The notes under the pieces: generated by a model
Told to the model about the DNA's origin: nothing
Database searches by the model: none
The model's input: only the letters and a program-made list of their open reading frames with translations
Assembly (NCBI RefSeq): GCF_001270495.1
Contig: NZ_LGUR01000194.1
Coordinates: forward strand, 1-64,000
Source of the DNA: Streptomyces viridochromogenes
Lineage (GTDB): Bacteria > Actinomycetota > Actinomycetes > Streptomycetales > Streptomycetaceae
Reading direction: 5' to 3'
DNA length: 64,000 bases
Made by a program: the position numbers and the translations under genes
Shown here: one piece after another, positions 1 through 7,060 of the stretch
Position numbering within the stretch: position 1 is the first letter of the stretch
Layout: each line of letters opens with the position of its first letter

Positions 1-23
1 GGGAGGGGAGGGGAGGGGAGGGA
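1..23. repeat. G-rich GGGGA tandem tract at the window edge
   Basis: Repeats of a GGGGA-type unit fill the first 23 bases. Four or more G-runs of 3-4 bases could form a G-quadruplex. It lies about 130 bp upstream of the LacI-type gene and runs off the window edge, so its full extent is unknown. Confidence 0.5.
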
Positions 24-66
24 CGGATGCCGGCGAACGTGTTCACGGATGTGCTGTCGCGCTCTA

Positions 67-80
67 CTAGCGCGCTCTAG
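67..80. promoter_or_regulatory. probable LacI-family operator upstream of the regulator gene
   Basis: The 14-bp core CTAGCGCGCTCTAG lies about 75 bp upstream of the regulator start. The identical core recurs at 2382-2395 upstream of the sugar-binding lipoprotein gene. CTAG arms around a central CGCGC-type spacer are typical of LacI-family operators. The site implies autoregulation and control of the binding-protein gene. This is inferred from the shared sequence and not proven. Confidence 0.6.
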
Positions 81-153
81 TCCGAGTACGATGACCCTGG
101 TCCAAATGTCATGTCAATAGCTTGTTGCCGGGAGATTTCGAGGCCCCGTTAAG

Positions 154-1215
154 GTGAGCAGCGTCGAAGGGTGGGAGCCACAGGTGGATGCAGCAGGCAA
201 GCAGCGGCCCACGATGGCGGACGTCGCCGAGAAGGCGGGTGTCTCCCGGGCGCTCGTCTCGATCATCTTCCGCGACCTGCCGGGCGCCGGCCGTGAGACC
301 CGTGAGCGGGTGCTACGCATCGCGGACGAGATCGGCTACCGGCCCGACAACGCCGCCCGGCTGCTGGCCCGCGGCCGCAGTCGCACCCTCGGTGTGCTCT
401 TCACCGTCCACCAGACCTTCCACACGGACCTCATCGCGGGCATCTACCCGGAGGCCGAGCGGCTCGGCTACGACGTCCTGCTCTCCGCCGCGACCCATGG
501 CCGCAGTGAGGAGAAGGCGGTCGAGGCGCTGCTCGGACATCGCTGCGAGGCGGTGATCCTGCTCGGCCCCGACGCGGAGCCCGACTACCTCGACGCGCTC
601 AGCCGCCGTACCGTCACCGTCTCGGTCAGCCGCCGGGTGCCCCACGCGCGCATGGACTTCGTGCACAGTGCCGAGGGCAAGGGCGTCCGGCAGGCCATGG
701 ACCACCTCGTGGAGCTGGGCCACCGCCGGATCGTGCACATCGACGGCGGGCGCGGCCCCGGTTCGGCCGAGCGGCGCCGCGCCTACCGGGCCGGGATGCG
801 CCGGCACGGGCTGGCGGACGAGGCGCGCGTCATCCCCGGCTTCCACACCGAGGAGTCGGGCATCGAGACGGCGCACCTGCTGCTGGCGGAGCGCGAGCGG
901 GGGCTGCCGCTTCCCACGGCGGTCCTCGCGGGCAACGACCGTTGCGCGATCGGCCTGTTGATGACACTGACGCAGGCGGGCGTCGAGGTCCCGCGCGATG
1001 TGTCGGTCGTCGGGTACGACGACAGCCACCTCTCCCATCTGATGTCGATCGGCCTGACCACCGTCCGCCAGGACGCGGTCCTCATGGCCGAGCACGCGGT
1101 CCGCTTCGCGGTGGACCGGCTGCAGGACCCCGAACGGGAGCCGCGCGAGGCGGTGTTGGACCCCAAGCTCGTCGTCCGGGGCACAAGCGGGCCGGTCCCG
1201 CGGGAGCCGGCCTGA
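154..1215 (+). CDS. LacI-family transcriptional regulator
   Basis: A sugar-responsive DNA-binding repressor of 353 aa, the usual LacI length. The helix-turn-helix is near residues 20-45 (MADVAEKAGVSRALVS), followed by the hinge helix and a periplasmic-binding-protein-like effector domain from about residue 75 to 345 (GHRRIVHIDGG, VVGYDDSHLS). The start is a GTG chosen because it places the HTH at the normal distance from the N-terminus. No strong ribosome-binding site precedes it. The gene is convergent with a sugar-binding lipoprotein gene that carries the same upstream palindrome, so the two probably form a small regulon. The inducer cannot be read from the sequence. Confidence 0.92.
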   Translation: MSSVEGWEPQVDAAGKQRPTMADVAEKAGVSRALVSIIFRDLPGAGRETRERVLRIADEIGYRPDNAARLLARGRSRTLGVLFTVHQTFHTDLIAGIYPEAERLGYDVLLSAATHGRSEEKAVEALLGHRCEAVILLGPDAEPDYLDALSRRTVTVSVSRRVPHARMDFVHSAEGKGVRQAMDHLVELGHRRIVHIDGGRGPGSAERRRAYRAGMRRHGLADEARVIPGFHTEESGIETAHLLLAERERGLPLPTAVLAGNDRCAIGLLMTLTQAGVEVPRDVSVVGYDDSHLSHLMSIGLTTVRQDAVLMAEHAVRFAVDRLQDPEREPREAVLDPKLVVRGTSGPVPREPA

Positions 1216-1227
1216 GCAGCAACAGCG

Positions 1228-1269
1228 GCGGGATCGGCCGCGCCCCGTCGCGGCCACGGCCGACCCCGC
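1228..1269. terminator. bidirectional hairpin between convergent genes
   Basis: A 13-bp stem with one mismatch (arms 1228-1240 and 1257-1269; GCGGGATCGGCCG against its near complement) separates the lacI-like gene from the convergent binding-protein gene. There is no U-run, as is common for Streptomyces terminators. Confidence 0.5.
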
Positions 1270-1285
1270 CTGTCCATGGACGCGG

Positions 1286-2290
1286 CTAGCGCGTGCCCTT
1301 CGCGGCGAACTCGGCCACCGCGTCGACGTTGTCCTTGGTGATGAAGGCGGGCCCGGTCAGCACCGGAGCCGTGCCACCGCCGCTGAAGTTGCCGTTCGTC
1401 CTGTACAGCCACAGCGAGTCGACCGCCAGGTAGCCCTGGAGGTACGGCTGCTGGTCGACGGCGAACTCGACCTTGCCGTCCTGGACGGCCGTGACCAACT
1501 CCTTGTTCAGGTCGAACGTCGCGACCTTGGCCTTGCCGCCCGTGTCGGACACCGACTGCACGGCGGTCAGCGCGAACGGCGCGCCGAGGGTGACGACCTG
1601 GTCGACGGAGGAGTCCTGCTGGAGTTTGGCGGTGATCGTCGACTTCACGGACGGCATGTCGGTGCCGTTGACGTAGAGGATGTCCGTCTTGCCCTCGAAC
1701 CCCTTCTTCAGGCCGGCGCAGCGGGCCTCCAGGGCGACATGGCCCTGTTCCTGTATGACGCAGAGGGCGTGCTGGGCACCGGTTTCGTTGAGCCGCTCAC
1801 CGAAGGCCTCACCGGCGATGTTCTCGTCCTGCCCGAAGTACTCGAGCATGCCGAGGCCCTTCCAGTCGTCGAGGCCGGCGTTGAAGCCGACGACCGGGAT
1901 GCCGGCCGCCGTGGCCTTGGCCACCACGGCCTTCATGGCGCTCGGCTTGGCCGCGGTGAGGGCGATGCCGTCGACCTTCTGGTCGATCGCGTTCTGCACC
2001 AGGTTCGCCTGGTTGCCGGCGCTCGGGTCGCTGGAGTAGACGAGCTTGATGTTGTCCTTGGCCGCGGCGGCCTCGGCGCCCTTGCGGATCAGGTCCCAGA
2101 AGGTGTCACCGGGAGCCGCGTGGGTGACCATGGCCACGGTCATCCGGGGTGTGGTCGCCTTGCCCGCCGAGGCGCCGGCGGAGCCCTCCTCGGCCTCCTT
2201 CCCGCCGGAGCTGCTGGAGCATCCCGCGGCGAACAGGGCGGCGGCCAGGGCGGCGGCGGTCAGTGTCGCGGCTCGGTGGTGTCTGCGCAT
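1286..2290 (-). CDS. sugar ABC transporter substrate-binding lipoprotein (RbsB-like, orphan)
   Basis: An extracellular sugar receptor, 334 aa. Residues 1-24 form a lipoprotein signal with the lipobox ending at Cys24 (LFAAGC). The rest is a type I periplasmic-binding fold (peripla_BP_4), with recognisable features such as VDGIALTAAKPSAMKAVV and IPVVGFNAG. Ribose/inositol-type receptors of this class normally sit in an operon with an ATPase and a permease. Neither lies beside this gene, which stands alone and convergent with the regulator. It may serve a transporter encoded elsewhere or left of the window, or act as a sensor partner. The ATG start and the upstream palindrome at 2371-2398 support it as a discrete regulated unit. 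Confidence 0.88.
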   Translation of the reverse strand: MRRHHRAATLTAAALAAALFAAGCSSSSGGKEAEEGSAGASAGKATTPRMTVAMVTHAAPGDTFWDLIRKGAEAAAAKDNIKLVYSSDPSAGNQANLVQNAIDQKVDGIALTAAKPSAMKAVVAKATAAGIPVVGFNAGLDDWKGLGMLEYFGQDENIAGEAFGERLNETGAQHALCVIQEQGHVALEARCAGLKKGFEGKTDILYVNGTDMPSVKSTITAKLQQDSSVDQVVTLGAPFALTAVQSVSDTGGKAKVATFDLNKELVTAVQDGKVEFAVDQQPYLQGYLAVDSLWLYRTNGNFSGGGTAPVLTGPAFITKDNVDAVAEFAAKGTR

Positions 2291-2370
2291 GTCCCATGCA
2301 CCTCGCTGTGCTGGTCGGGGCGGATCTCAGGTGGGGGAGGTTCACGGGTACCGCCCGCTGGATAACGGCT

Positions 2371-2398
2371 GGAGCGCTCCACTAGCGCGCTCTAGTGG
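2371..2398. promoter_or_regulatory. operator upstream of the binding-protein gene
   Basis: The core CTAGCGCGCTCTAG at 2382-2395 is identical to 67-80. Here the symmetry extends to CACTAG...CTAGTG arms, and the perfect palindrome GGAGCGCTCC (2371-2380) abuts it. It lies about 80-100 bp upstream of the minus-strand ATG at 2290. The LacI-type regulator encoded next door is the natural candidate to bind it. Confidence 0.6.
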
Positions 2399-2491
2399 CA
2401 GGTACTATGCGGCGGACGGCAGATGATGTCAATGGGTTTGTCAGGACGTATCGACAAAGCCGAGGTGGGCGAAGAAGAACCACCCCGCCTG

Positions 2492-2522
2492 AGAAGCTGT
2501 TTCAGATCCGCTGATCAGTGAC
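2492..2522 (+). repeat. left 31-bp terminal inverted repeat
   Basis: It begins AGAAGCTGTTTCAGATC and ends GCTGATCAGTGAC. It matches the inverted complement of 6970-7000 at 30 of 31 positions; the single difference is C here for T there. An ACCACCCCGCC block just outside (2479-2489) is also mirrored at 7010-7020, but at a different spacing. This resembles the ends of an insertion element. Confidence 0.85.
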
Positions 2523-2722
2523 GTTGAGTGACGCGCGTGTTCTTCCCACCCACCGACAGGCGTGCAGGACGTCCATCGCTACCCGATCGGATGGGACCCG
2601 CAGCACCTATTGCACGCCTTCAAGAACATTCCATGGCCCCTTTGGGCTCATCTCGGCGATACCCGAGATACGGGTCAATGGGGCAATGAGTTTCCTCCAC
2701 GGGCGCAGGGCGGGGTCCATGC

Positions 2723-2818
2723 CTGATCGCCCGCAAGCTGGTCATCACCTCGGGCAAGAACCAGGGCAAGCGCCCTTCGGTCGCCACCGTTTACCGCATC
2801 CTCGCCGAGGACGCCGAC
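2723..2818 (+). pseudogene. remnant of a site-specific recombinase C-terminal region
   Basis: The plus-strand frame reads LIARKLVITSGKNQGKRP followed by SVATVYRILAED. This resembles the short helix-turn-helix near the end of actinomycete serine-recombinase-type proteins (pattern LVI-x-GK-x-xG-x-PS-x-ATV). There is no start codon and nothing similar upstream, so it is a fragment of about 32 codons. It overlaps no intact gene. The identification rests on recalled family resemblance and is tentative. Confidence 0.4.
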
Positions 2819-2839
2819 GGCGCCGCCCGATCGTGTGGG

Positions 2840-3856
2840 TCAGTCTGTCTGCCGCAGCAGATCGTCGGGGTAATTCCCTGCCCATGGCCCGGTGATGTCG
2901 GTGGTGACATAACGGCGGACCGAGGCGTGCCAGGCGAGTTGTCCGCGGAGGTTCAAGGCGATGTTCTGACCGTAGTCGAGGGCGGCCGCGTGGGCGTCGG
3001 GGGGCAGATGCTGGTGCCGGAGTTCGGCGGCGAGGTCTGTTTCAAGGATGCGGCTGACCGTGCGAGCGTGTTCGGCGACCAGGCCTGCGACCTGGGCCAC
3101 CGCTTCCTGCAAAGAGCATCCCTGTGCCCGCATGATGAGGGAGACCGCGTTGTAGGGGTAGCCGAGCATGCTTTCCCGCTCCACGGAGAACACGTCATTG
3201 ACCAAGGCGATGTGCAGTGAGCCCGCCCGCCGGAGCGTGCTCATCGCCTCGCAGGTGCGCACGCTGTCGGGGAGGAACAGCGGCAGGCGCAGTTCGTCGA
3301 GGTCCCACAGCCAAGGCATGCCGACCGAGTACATCCGCCACCCGAGGTACTCGGGGAGTTCCGGTATCCGGCCGGCTGCCTTGAGTTCTGCCTCCAGGGT
3401 GTAAGACCGCAAGAACGCCTCGAAGCTGGCGACGAAGACGCGCCGCCAGCTCGCCGGCGTCCCCGTCCTCGTCTCTTCCCACAGTCCGTGCAGGGCATCG
3501 GCGACCGGGGACGGCTGGGCAGGAGCGCCGTGCAGGATCCCGCACAGCTCCTCAATTGCCTGGGAGCGAGAGCCCGGCTGCTCGTCCGAGTCGTCCTCGT
3601 CGAGCTGGTCATCGATCCGGAACGTCAACGCGAGCCACCTCAGACCCAGTGACAGCATGCCGGGTTCGGCTCGCGGCCAGACGTACGCACCCGACAGATC
3701 GGCCCCGGTGTTGAGCATGCGGGCACGGGCCTTGGTTGTCGCCGCCAGCCCGTGGGAGTCGATCCACTCCCACATGACCCTGGAGGCTTCCTGCATATGA
3801 GGGTTGCATTCCAGCGGGAACGGAGCATAGAAGTCCGGAATGCGCATACCTGTCAT
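2840..3856 (-). CDS. class I terpene synthase
   Basis: A metal-dependent terpene cyclase of 338 aa, the typical length for bacterial enzymes. The aspartate-rich motif is D82-D83-Q-L-D86 (DDQLDEDD) and the NSE triad is N220-S224-E228 (NDVFSVERE). A basic-Tyr pair (RRY) lies near the C-terminus. These bind the three Mg ions and the diphosphate of a prenyl diphosphate. The ATG at 3856 is chosen because AGGAG sits 7-8 bases upstream; an in-frame TTG ten codons earlier lacks this. No prenyltransferase, P450 or methyltransferase is adjacent, so it probably draws on cellular farnesyl or geranyl diphosphate. Product identity cannot be inferred. It lies inside the inverted-repeat-bounded unit. Confidence 0.88.
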   Translation of the reverse strand: MTGMRIPDFYAPFPLECNPHMQEASRVMWEWIDSHGLAATTKARARMLNTGADLSGAYVWPRAEPGMLSLGLRWLALTFRIDDQLDEDDSDEQPGSRSQAIEELCGILHGAPAQPSPVADALHGLWEETRTGTPASWRRVFVASFEAFLRSYTLEAELKAAGRIPELPEYLGWRMYSVGMPWLWDLDELRLPLFLPDSVRTCEAMSTLRRAGSLHIALVNDVFSVERESMLGYPYNAVSLIMRAQGCSLQEAVAQVAGLVAEHARTVSRILETDLAAELRHQHLPPDAHAAALDYGQNIALNLRGQLAWHASVRRYVTTDITGPWAGNYPDDLLRQTD

Positions 3857-3898
3857 CGTCTGCTCCTGTTTTCTCTCGTAAGCCAAAGCGGGGCTTGT

Positions 3899-3913
3899 AC
3901 CCGTATCTCGGTG
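3899..3913. promoter_or_regulatory. possible operator upstream of the terpene synthase
   Basis: An imperfect palindrome ACCCGTATCTCGGTG lies about 43 bp upstream of the terpene synthase start. The 13-bp segment ACCCGTATCTCGG recurs inverted at 2663-2675, just beyond the 3' end of the same gene, inside a perfect ACCCG-N5-CGGGT palindrome. It is a candidate binding site only. Confidence 0.3.
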
Positions 3914-4029
3914 ATACCCCTATACCGGACGCAGTCGGGGGATCCCGCTCGTTAAGTTCGGAAACAGGCACAACGGCAACCGCATAGGGGATCCCATCCG
4001 TATGAGTTACGCGGCCGGAATGGAGGACT

Positions 4030-4992
4030 TCAGTGCAAGGCGGTGGGGGCGAGGCGGATGGTGTTCGGCTGCTGCATCCGGAGGCGTATGGGGTTGGGCT
4101 TGTTGATCGTCTTCACCGGTTCGACGGGGTGGGGCGCGGCGCGTGGTGGCCGGGGAGGGCGGGTGAGGCGGCGGACCATGAGGGTGATGAAGGTCCAGGT
4201 GATGTGGGCCTCGCTGTGGGAGATGAGCCGCTCGTAGTCGCGGACGTTTCTCCTGGCTCTCATGATCCACGAGATGGCCCGCTCGACCCTCCACCGCTTC
4301 GCCAGCACGGCGAATCCGTCCTGGTCCTTGCGGCGGGGTACCGTCTTGAGGGTGATGCCGAGGAAGGAGCGGGACCAGTCGACGAGGGTCCCGCCGTAGG
4401 CGGAGTCGGCCCAGGCGACGGTGAGTTCGGGATGAGTCAGGCGCAGGCGGAAGAGCTGGTCGCGGGCGGGGATGCTGTCGTGCGGCGAGGCCTTGGTGAC
4501 CATGACGGCCAGGGGCATGCCGCGCATGTCCACGGCCAGGTGTCGCTTCCTGCCGTTGATCAGCTTGCCGCCGTCGAACCCGCGTGTGTCCTGGCCCACC
4601 GTCTCGGATCCCTTGACGGACTGGGAGTCCAGGATCACCGCTACGGTGCGGGGATTGATGCCGTCATGGACGCGGACTTGTTCGTGCAGCTCGGCATGGA
4701 TGCGGGCCAGGTCCCCGCTGGCCCGCCAGCGCTGGAAATAGCCATACACCGTCCGCCAGGGGATGCCGAAGTCGACGGGAACGGACCTCCACTTGATCCC
4801 GTTGTCGTTGACATACCGTATGGCATCGACCACGTTACGGCGCGGATGCTTCTCCCGGCGCCCGCCCGTGGGCAGGGTGCAGGCCATCGGCGGCAGCAGG
4901 GGCTCCAGGACGGCCCATTCGGCGTCCGTCATGTCGCTGGGATAGTGCCGCTCACGCACGGCCGGCGCTCCGGTTTCGTTCGTGCAGGTCAT
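4030..4992 (-). CDS. IS5-family DDE transposase
   Basis: A 320-aa insertion-sequence transposase. The N-terminal DUF4096-type segment (YPSDMTDAEWAVLEPLLPP) is followed by the DDE catalytic domain with D122 (ILDSQS), D196 (WADSAYGG) and E237 (RWRVERAISW), which also matches the family Y-R-E signature. The ATG at 4992 overlaps the TGA that ends the restored frame of the racP-like gene, so the element appears inserted at that gene's very end. The same reading frame continues upstream as far as 5409 because of the frameshift in racP, giving a misleading 459-codon open frame. Terminal repeats of this IS could not be resolved by eye. The protein itself looks intact. Confidence 0.88.
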   Translation of the reverse strand: MTCTNETGAPAVRERHYPSDMTDAEWAVLEPLLPPMACTLPTGGRREKHPRRNVVDAIRYVNDNGIKWRSVPVDFGIPWRTVYGYFQRWRASGDLARIHAELHEQVRVHDGINPRTVAVILDSQSVKGSETVGQDTRGFDGGKLINGRKRHLAVDMRGMPLAVMVTKASPHDSIPARDQLFRLRLTHPELTVAWADSAYGGTLVDWSRSFLGITLKTVPRRKDQDGFAVLAKRWRVERAISWIMRARRNVRDYERLISHSEAHITWTFITLMVRRLTRPPRPPRAAPHPVEPVKTINKPNPIRLRMQQPNTIRLAPTALH

Positions 4993-5409
4993 CAGCGTTC
5001 CATGCGGGTGAGGACTTCGAGGGTTGCCTTGACCCCGCCGAGCTGTTCCAGGACCAGGCGGGCCCACTCGTCCTTCGGGGGTGCGCTTGGTGTGCGGGGC
5101 GACGATCCCGGCGATGAAGTTCGTGATCCGGTGCAACTCGGCCTCGAAGACGGCCCGTTCGTAAGCGATCCACACCTCGGGCTCCTCGGACAGCTGGAAC
5201 CCGTCCCGTCTGCTGAAAGTCACCGGGGGTATTCCTTCCTTGACCGCGGTCTTGCGCAGGAACCGGAGCCCCGTCCAGACCTGCGCGGGGGTCCGTTTGG
5301 TGGCTTTGACCAGTTGCTTGAGGTGCAGCCCGGCTGGACGTGCTTCCTCCAGGGCCTTGCGTACGGCTTCACCATGAACATGAGCGGGGTGTCCCGCCCT
5401 CCGTTTCAT
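4992..5409 (-). pseudogene. racP-like gene with a single-base frameshift
   Basis: The first ~110 codons (MKRRAGHPAHVHGEAVRKAL, then a winged-helix-like region LHLKQLVKATKRTPAQVW) resemble the Streptomyces RacP family. After HTKRTPE the frame is lost. Removing one C of the CC at 5072-5073 (plus strand) restores DEWARLVLEQLGGVKATLEV and a TGA at 4992-4994. The intact protein would have about 138 residues. The ATG lies 2 bp after the stop of the DUF6192 gene, so the two are one operon, as in other streptomycetes. The IS5 transposase begins at this gene's stop codon. The frameshift could be genuine decay after insertion or a sequencing error. Confidence 0.6.
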
Positions 5410-5411
5410 GG

Positions 5412-6341
5412 CTACTGGCCCCGCAACAGCTCGGCCAGGGCCTCATCCAGGTCCACCCTGCCGGTGGACACCGCTGTCTCGATCCAGTCCGCCGTGGCCC
5501 TGATCTTCTCCACCTGGCGTGTGACCAGGGCGAGTTGGGACTCGGAGAACTCCCGGCCCCGCAGCTTCGGCACCAGTCGGCTTGCCCCGGCCACGAAGCC
5601 CTGGCAGACGCCGATCAAGTCGGTGAACTCCATCGACCGGTGGAACCCGCGCACGATTGCGACGGGATCGACGACGCTGTCCTCCTCTGCGTCGTTCCCC
5701 TCCCACCACTCCTCCTCGTCGCTTTCCTCGGCGAGGTCGGCCTGGTCGAACTGGGCCTGGTTGACCAGCTCACGGGCCTGCCGGTCCCGCATGGCCCGGA
5801 AGGCCACCTCCGGCCGGTGCAGCAGATCGCATGCGGCCTGGGCGGCCACCTGCTCGTCCTGCGCGAGGTCACGAATGGCCTCGACTTTCTCCTCCACCGT
5901 CACGGGTGTCGCGGTCGCCCAGCCCGCCGCCCGCTTCGCTGCGTCCCCGCTCCACTCGCAGCGGCCCGTCCGCTCGTTGGCCGGCGGGTGCTGGATCAGC
6001 TCGTACGCGTCCGGCGTCGATGCCAGGATCCGGTGCACCTCGAAGGAGACGCCCTCCTGGCGCTGGTCCTTCGGCCAGCGTGCGGCCACCCACCGATACG
6101 TGCGCACGGTATGGAAGGACAGCCCTGTCTGCTCGGCGAATAGGCGTAACGCGTCCTCCACCCCCAGCTCCTCGCCCTCGCCCAGCGCCATGTTCCCTCC
6201 GTGCGTGCGCAACGGGGCGATCTCCAGCGCGATGTCTCCCAGGGCGAATTGGCAGCCTGTCATCACGCGGACCAGCTCCACCGACCGGTCCACCAGATCA
6301 TCGAAACGCTCGCATGGCACACTGCCGACCGTCTGGACCAC
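5412..6341 (-). CDS. DUF6192 family protein, partner of racP-like gene
   Basis: A 309-aa protein matching the Streptomyces DUF6192 pattern as recalled: VGSVPCERF..., FALGDIALEIAPLR, a helix-turn-helix-like stretch (LFAEQTGLSFHTVRTYRWV), then VSFEVHRILAS and PPANERTG. The second half is acidic (EESDEEEWWEGNDAEE) and probably helical. A GTG at 6341, preceded by GGGAG eight bases upstream, is preferred over an in-frame GTG at 6380 that has no ribosome site. Function is unknown. The HTH-like region suggests DNA binding, possibly plasmid- or phage-related regulation. It is followed after 2 bp by the racP-like gene. Confidence 0.7.
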   Translation of the reverse strand: MVQTVGSVPCERFDDLVDRSVELVRVMTGCQFALGDIALEIAPLRTHGGNMALGEGEELGVEDALRLFAEQTGLSFHTVRTYRWVAARWPKDQRQEGVSFEVHRILASTPDAYELIQHPPANERTGRCEWSGDAAKRAAGWATATPVTVEEKVEAIRDLAQDEQVAAQAACDLLHRPEVAFRAMRDRQARELVNQAQFDQADLAEESDEEEWWEGNDAEEDSVVDPVAIVRGFHRSMEFTDLIGVCQGFVAGASRLVPKLRGREFSESQLALVTRQVEKIRATADWIETAVSTGRVDLDEALAELLRGQ

Positions 6342-6584
6342 GGGGCACACTCCCAGGGGCCGGAAGGACCAGCACTTCACCGGCCACCATCACTCCGGCC
6401 CGCATATGCCCGAGGCTCCACCGACCGCCCCAAGGTCACCACAAACGACCGGAAATACCCCACTTCGCGTGCGAGCTATCCCGTTCCTGCCCGAACACGG
6501 CTCGTATCTGGCATGCGGCTGAACGACTCCGTCATATGTGATAGAGCAGCACAGATCACCGGTTCTCAGGCACGTTGCTCCTGA

Positions 6585-6929
6585 TCAGCATGCACCACGG
6601 AGGAACTCCACGGTCTCCAGATCCAACTCGCCGGCCAGTTCGCCCAGGTGCAACTTCTGGTCGAGGCTCAGCGCCAGCGTCTCGTTCTGAGCGACAGCCT
6701 CCAGTGCCGCAGCGGCGAAACCCCGAGAGACAGACGCCAGGCCAGCTTCCATTGCTTCGCGCGCGGCGTCCGGGTCGTCCCCCGCGTAGTGCATGTTGAT
6801 CCCATAGGCCTCTGCCGCTCGGTCGACCAAGACCCCGAATGCCCTGGTACGGAGCGAATCGCCGGGGTCATAGCCCAGTGCAAAGTCTTTCGCCGACGCG
6901 CGGGCAGTCCGAACAGTGTCGTTGCTCAT
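6585..6929 (-). CDS. small unknown protein inside the inverted-repeat unit
   Basis: A 114-aa predominantly helical, acidic protein, MSNDTVRTARASAKDFALGY to LDLETVEFLRGAC. I do not recognise a family. The ATG at 6929 follows a G-rich GGGGGG stretch that may serve as ribosome-binding site. The right inverted repeat begins 40 bp upstream, so its promoter must overlap or lie within the element end. It is transcribed in the same direction as the DUF6192 gene, about 240 bp upstream of it. Confidence 0.55.
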   Translation of the reverse strand: MSNDTVRTARASAKDFALGYDPGDSLRTRAFGVLVDRAAEAYGINMHYAGDDPDAAREAMEAGLASVSRGFAAAALEAVAQNETLALSLDQKLHLGELAGELDLETVEFLRGAC

Positions 6930-6969
6930 GACCCCCCAACGAGCGGGCACCGGCGGGGTTTCATGGAGA

Positions 6970-7000
6970 GTCACTGATCAGCAGATCTGAAACAGCTTCT
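6970..7000 (-). repeat. right 31-bp terminal inverted repeat
   Basis: Inverted copy of 2492-2522 with one mismatch. Read outward to inward on the minus strand it starts AGAAGCTGTTTCAGATC. The mirrored GGCGGGGTGGT block lies just outside at 7010-7020. Confidence 0.85.
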
Positions 7001-7060
7001 GACGGGGACGGCGGGGTGGTGGAGTCCTGATCGTTGGCTGGTCGTGGCCCCGGTGATGGC

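Larger units (their letters stand above)
2399..2839. other. intergenic stretch containing an inverted repeat and a recombinase remnant
   Basis: No intact gene was found. The stretch contains the left 31-bp inverted repeat (2492-2522), a small imperfect palindrome ACCCG-N5-CGGGT (2661-2675) and the recombinase-like remnant at 2723-2818. Composition is less G+C-rich than in the flanking genes. Confidence 0.6.
2492..7000. mobile_element. putative 4.5-kb inverted-repeat-bounded element
   Basis: The 31-bp inverted repeats at 2492-2522 and 6970-7000 enclose a recombinase remnant, a terpene synthase, an IS5-type transposase, a broken racP-like gene, a DUF6192 gene and a small unknown gene. All intact genes inside run on the minus strand. 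Alternative explanations are a composite of two IS remnants in opposite orientation, or a transposon whose own transposase is lost. No target-site duplication was identified with certainty. Confidence 0.5.

Noticed and set aside
2518..2895. A 125-codon plus-strand frame
   Set aside because: It has no family features and overlaps the end of the terpene synthase. The recombinase-like remnant is in another frame.
4033..6522. An 829-codon plus-strand frame opposite the transposase and DUF6192 genes
   Set aside because: The minus strand holds the DDE motif and DUF6192 features. The plus frame has none.
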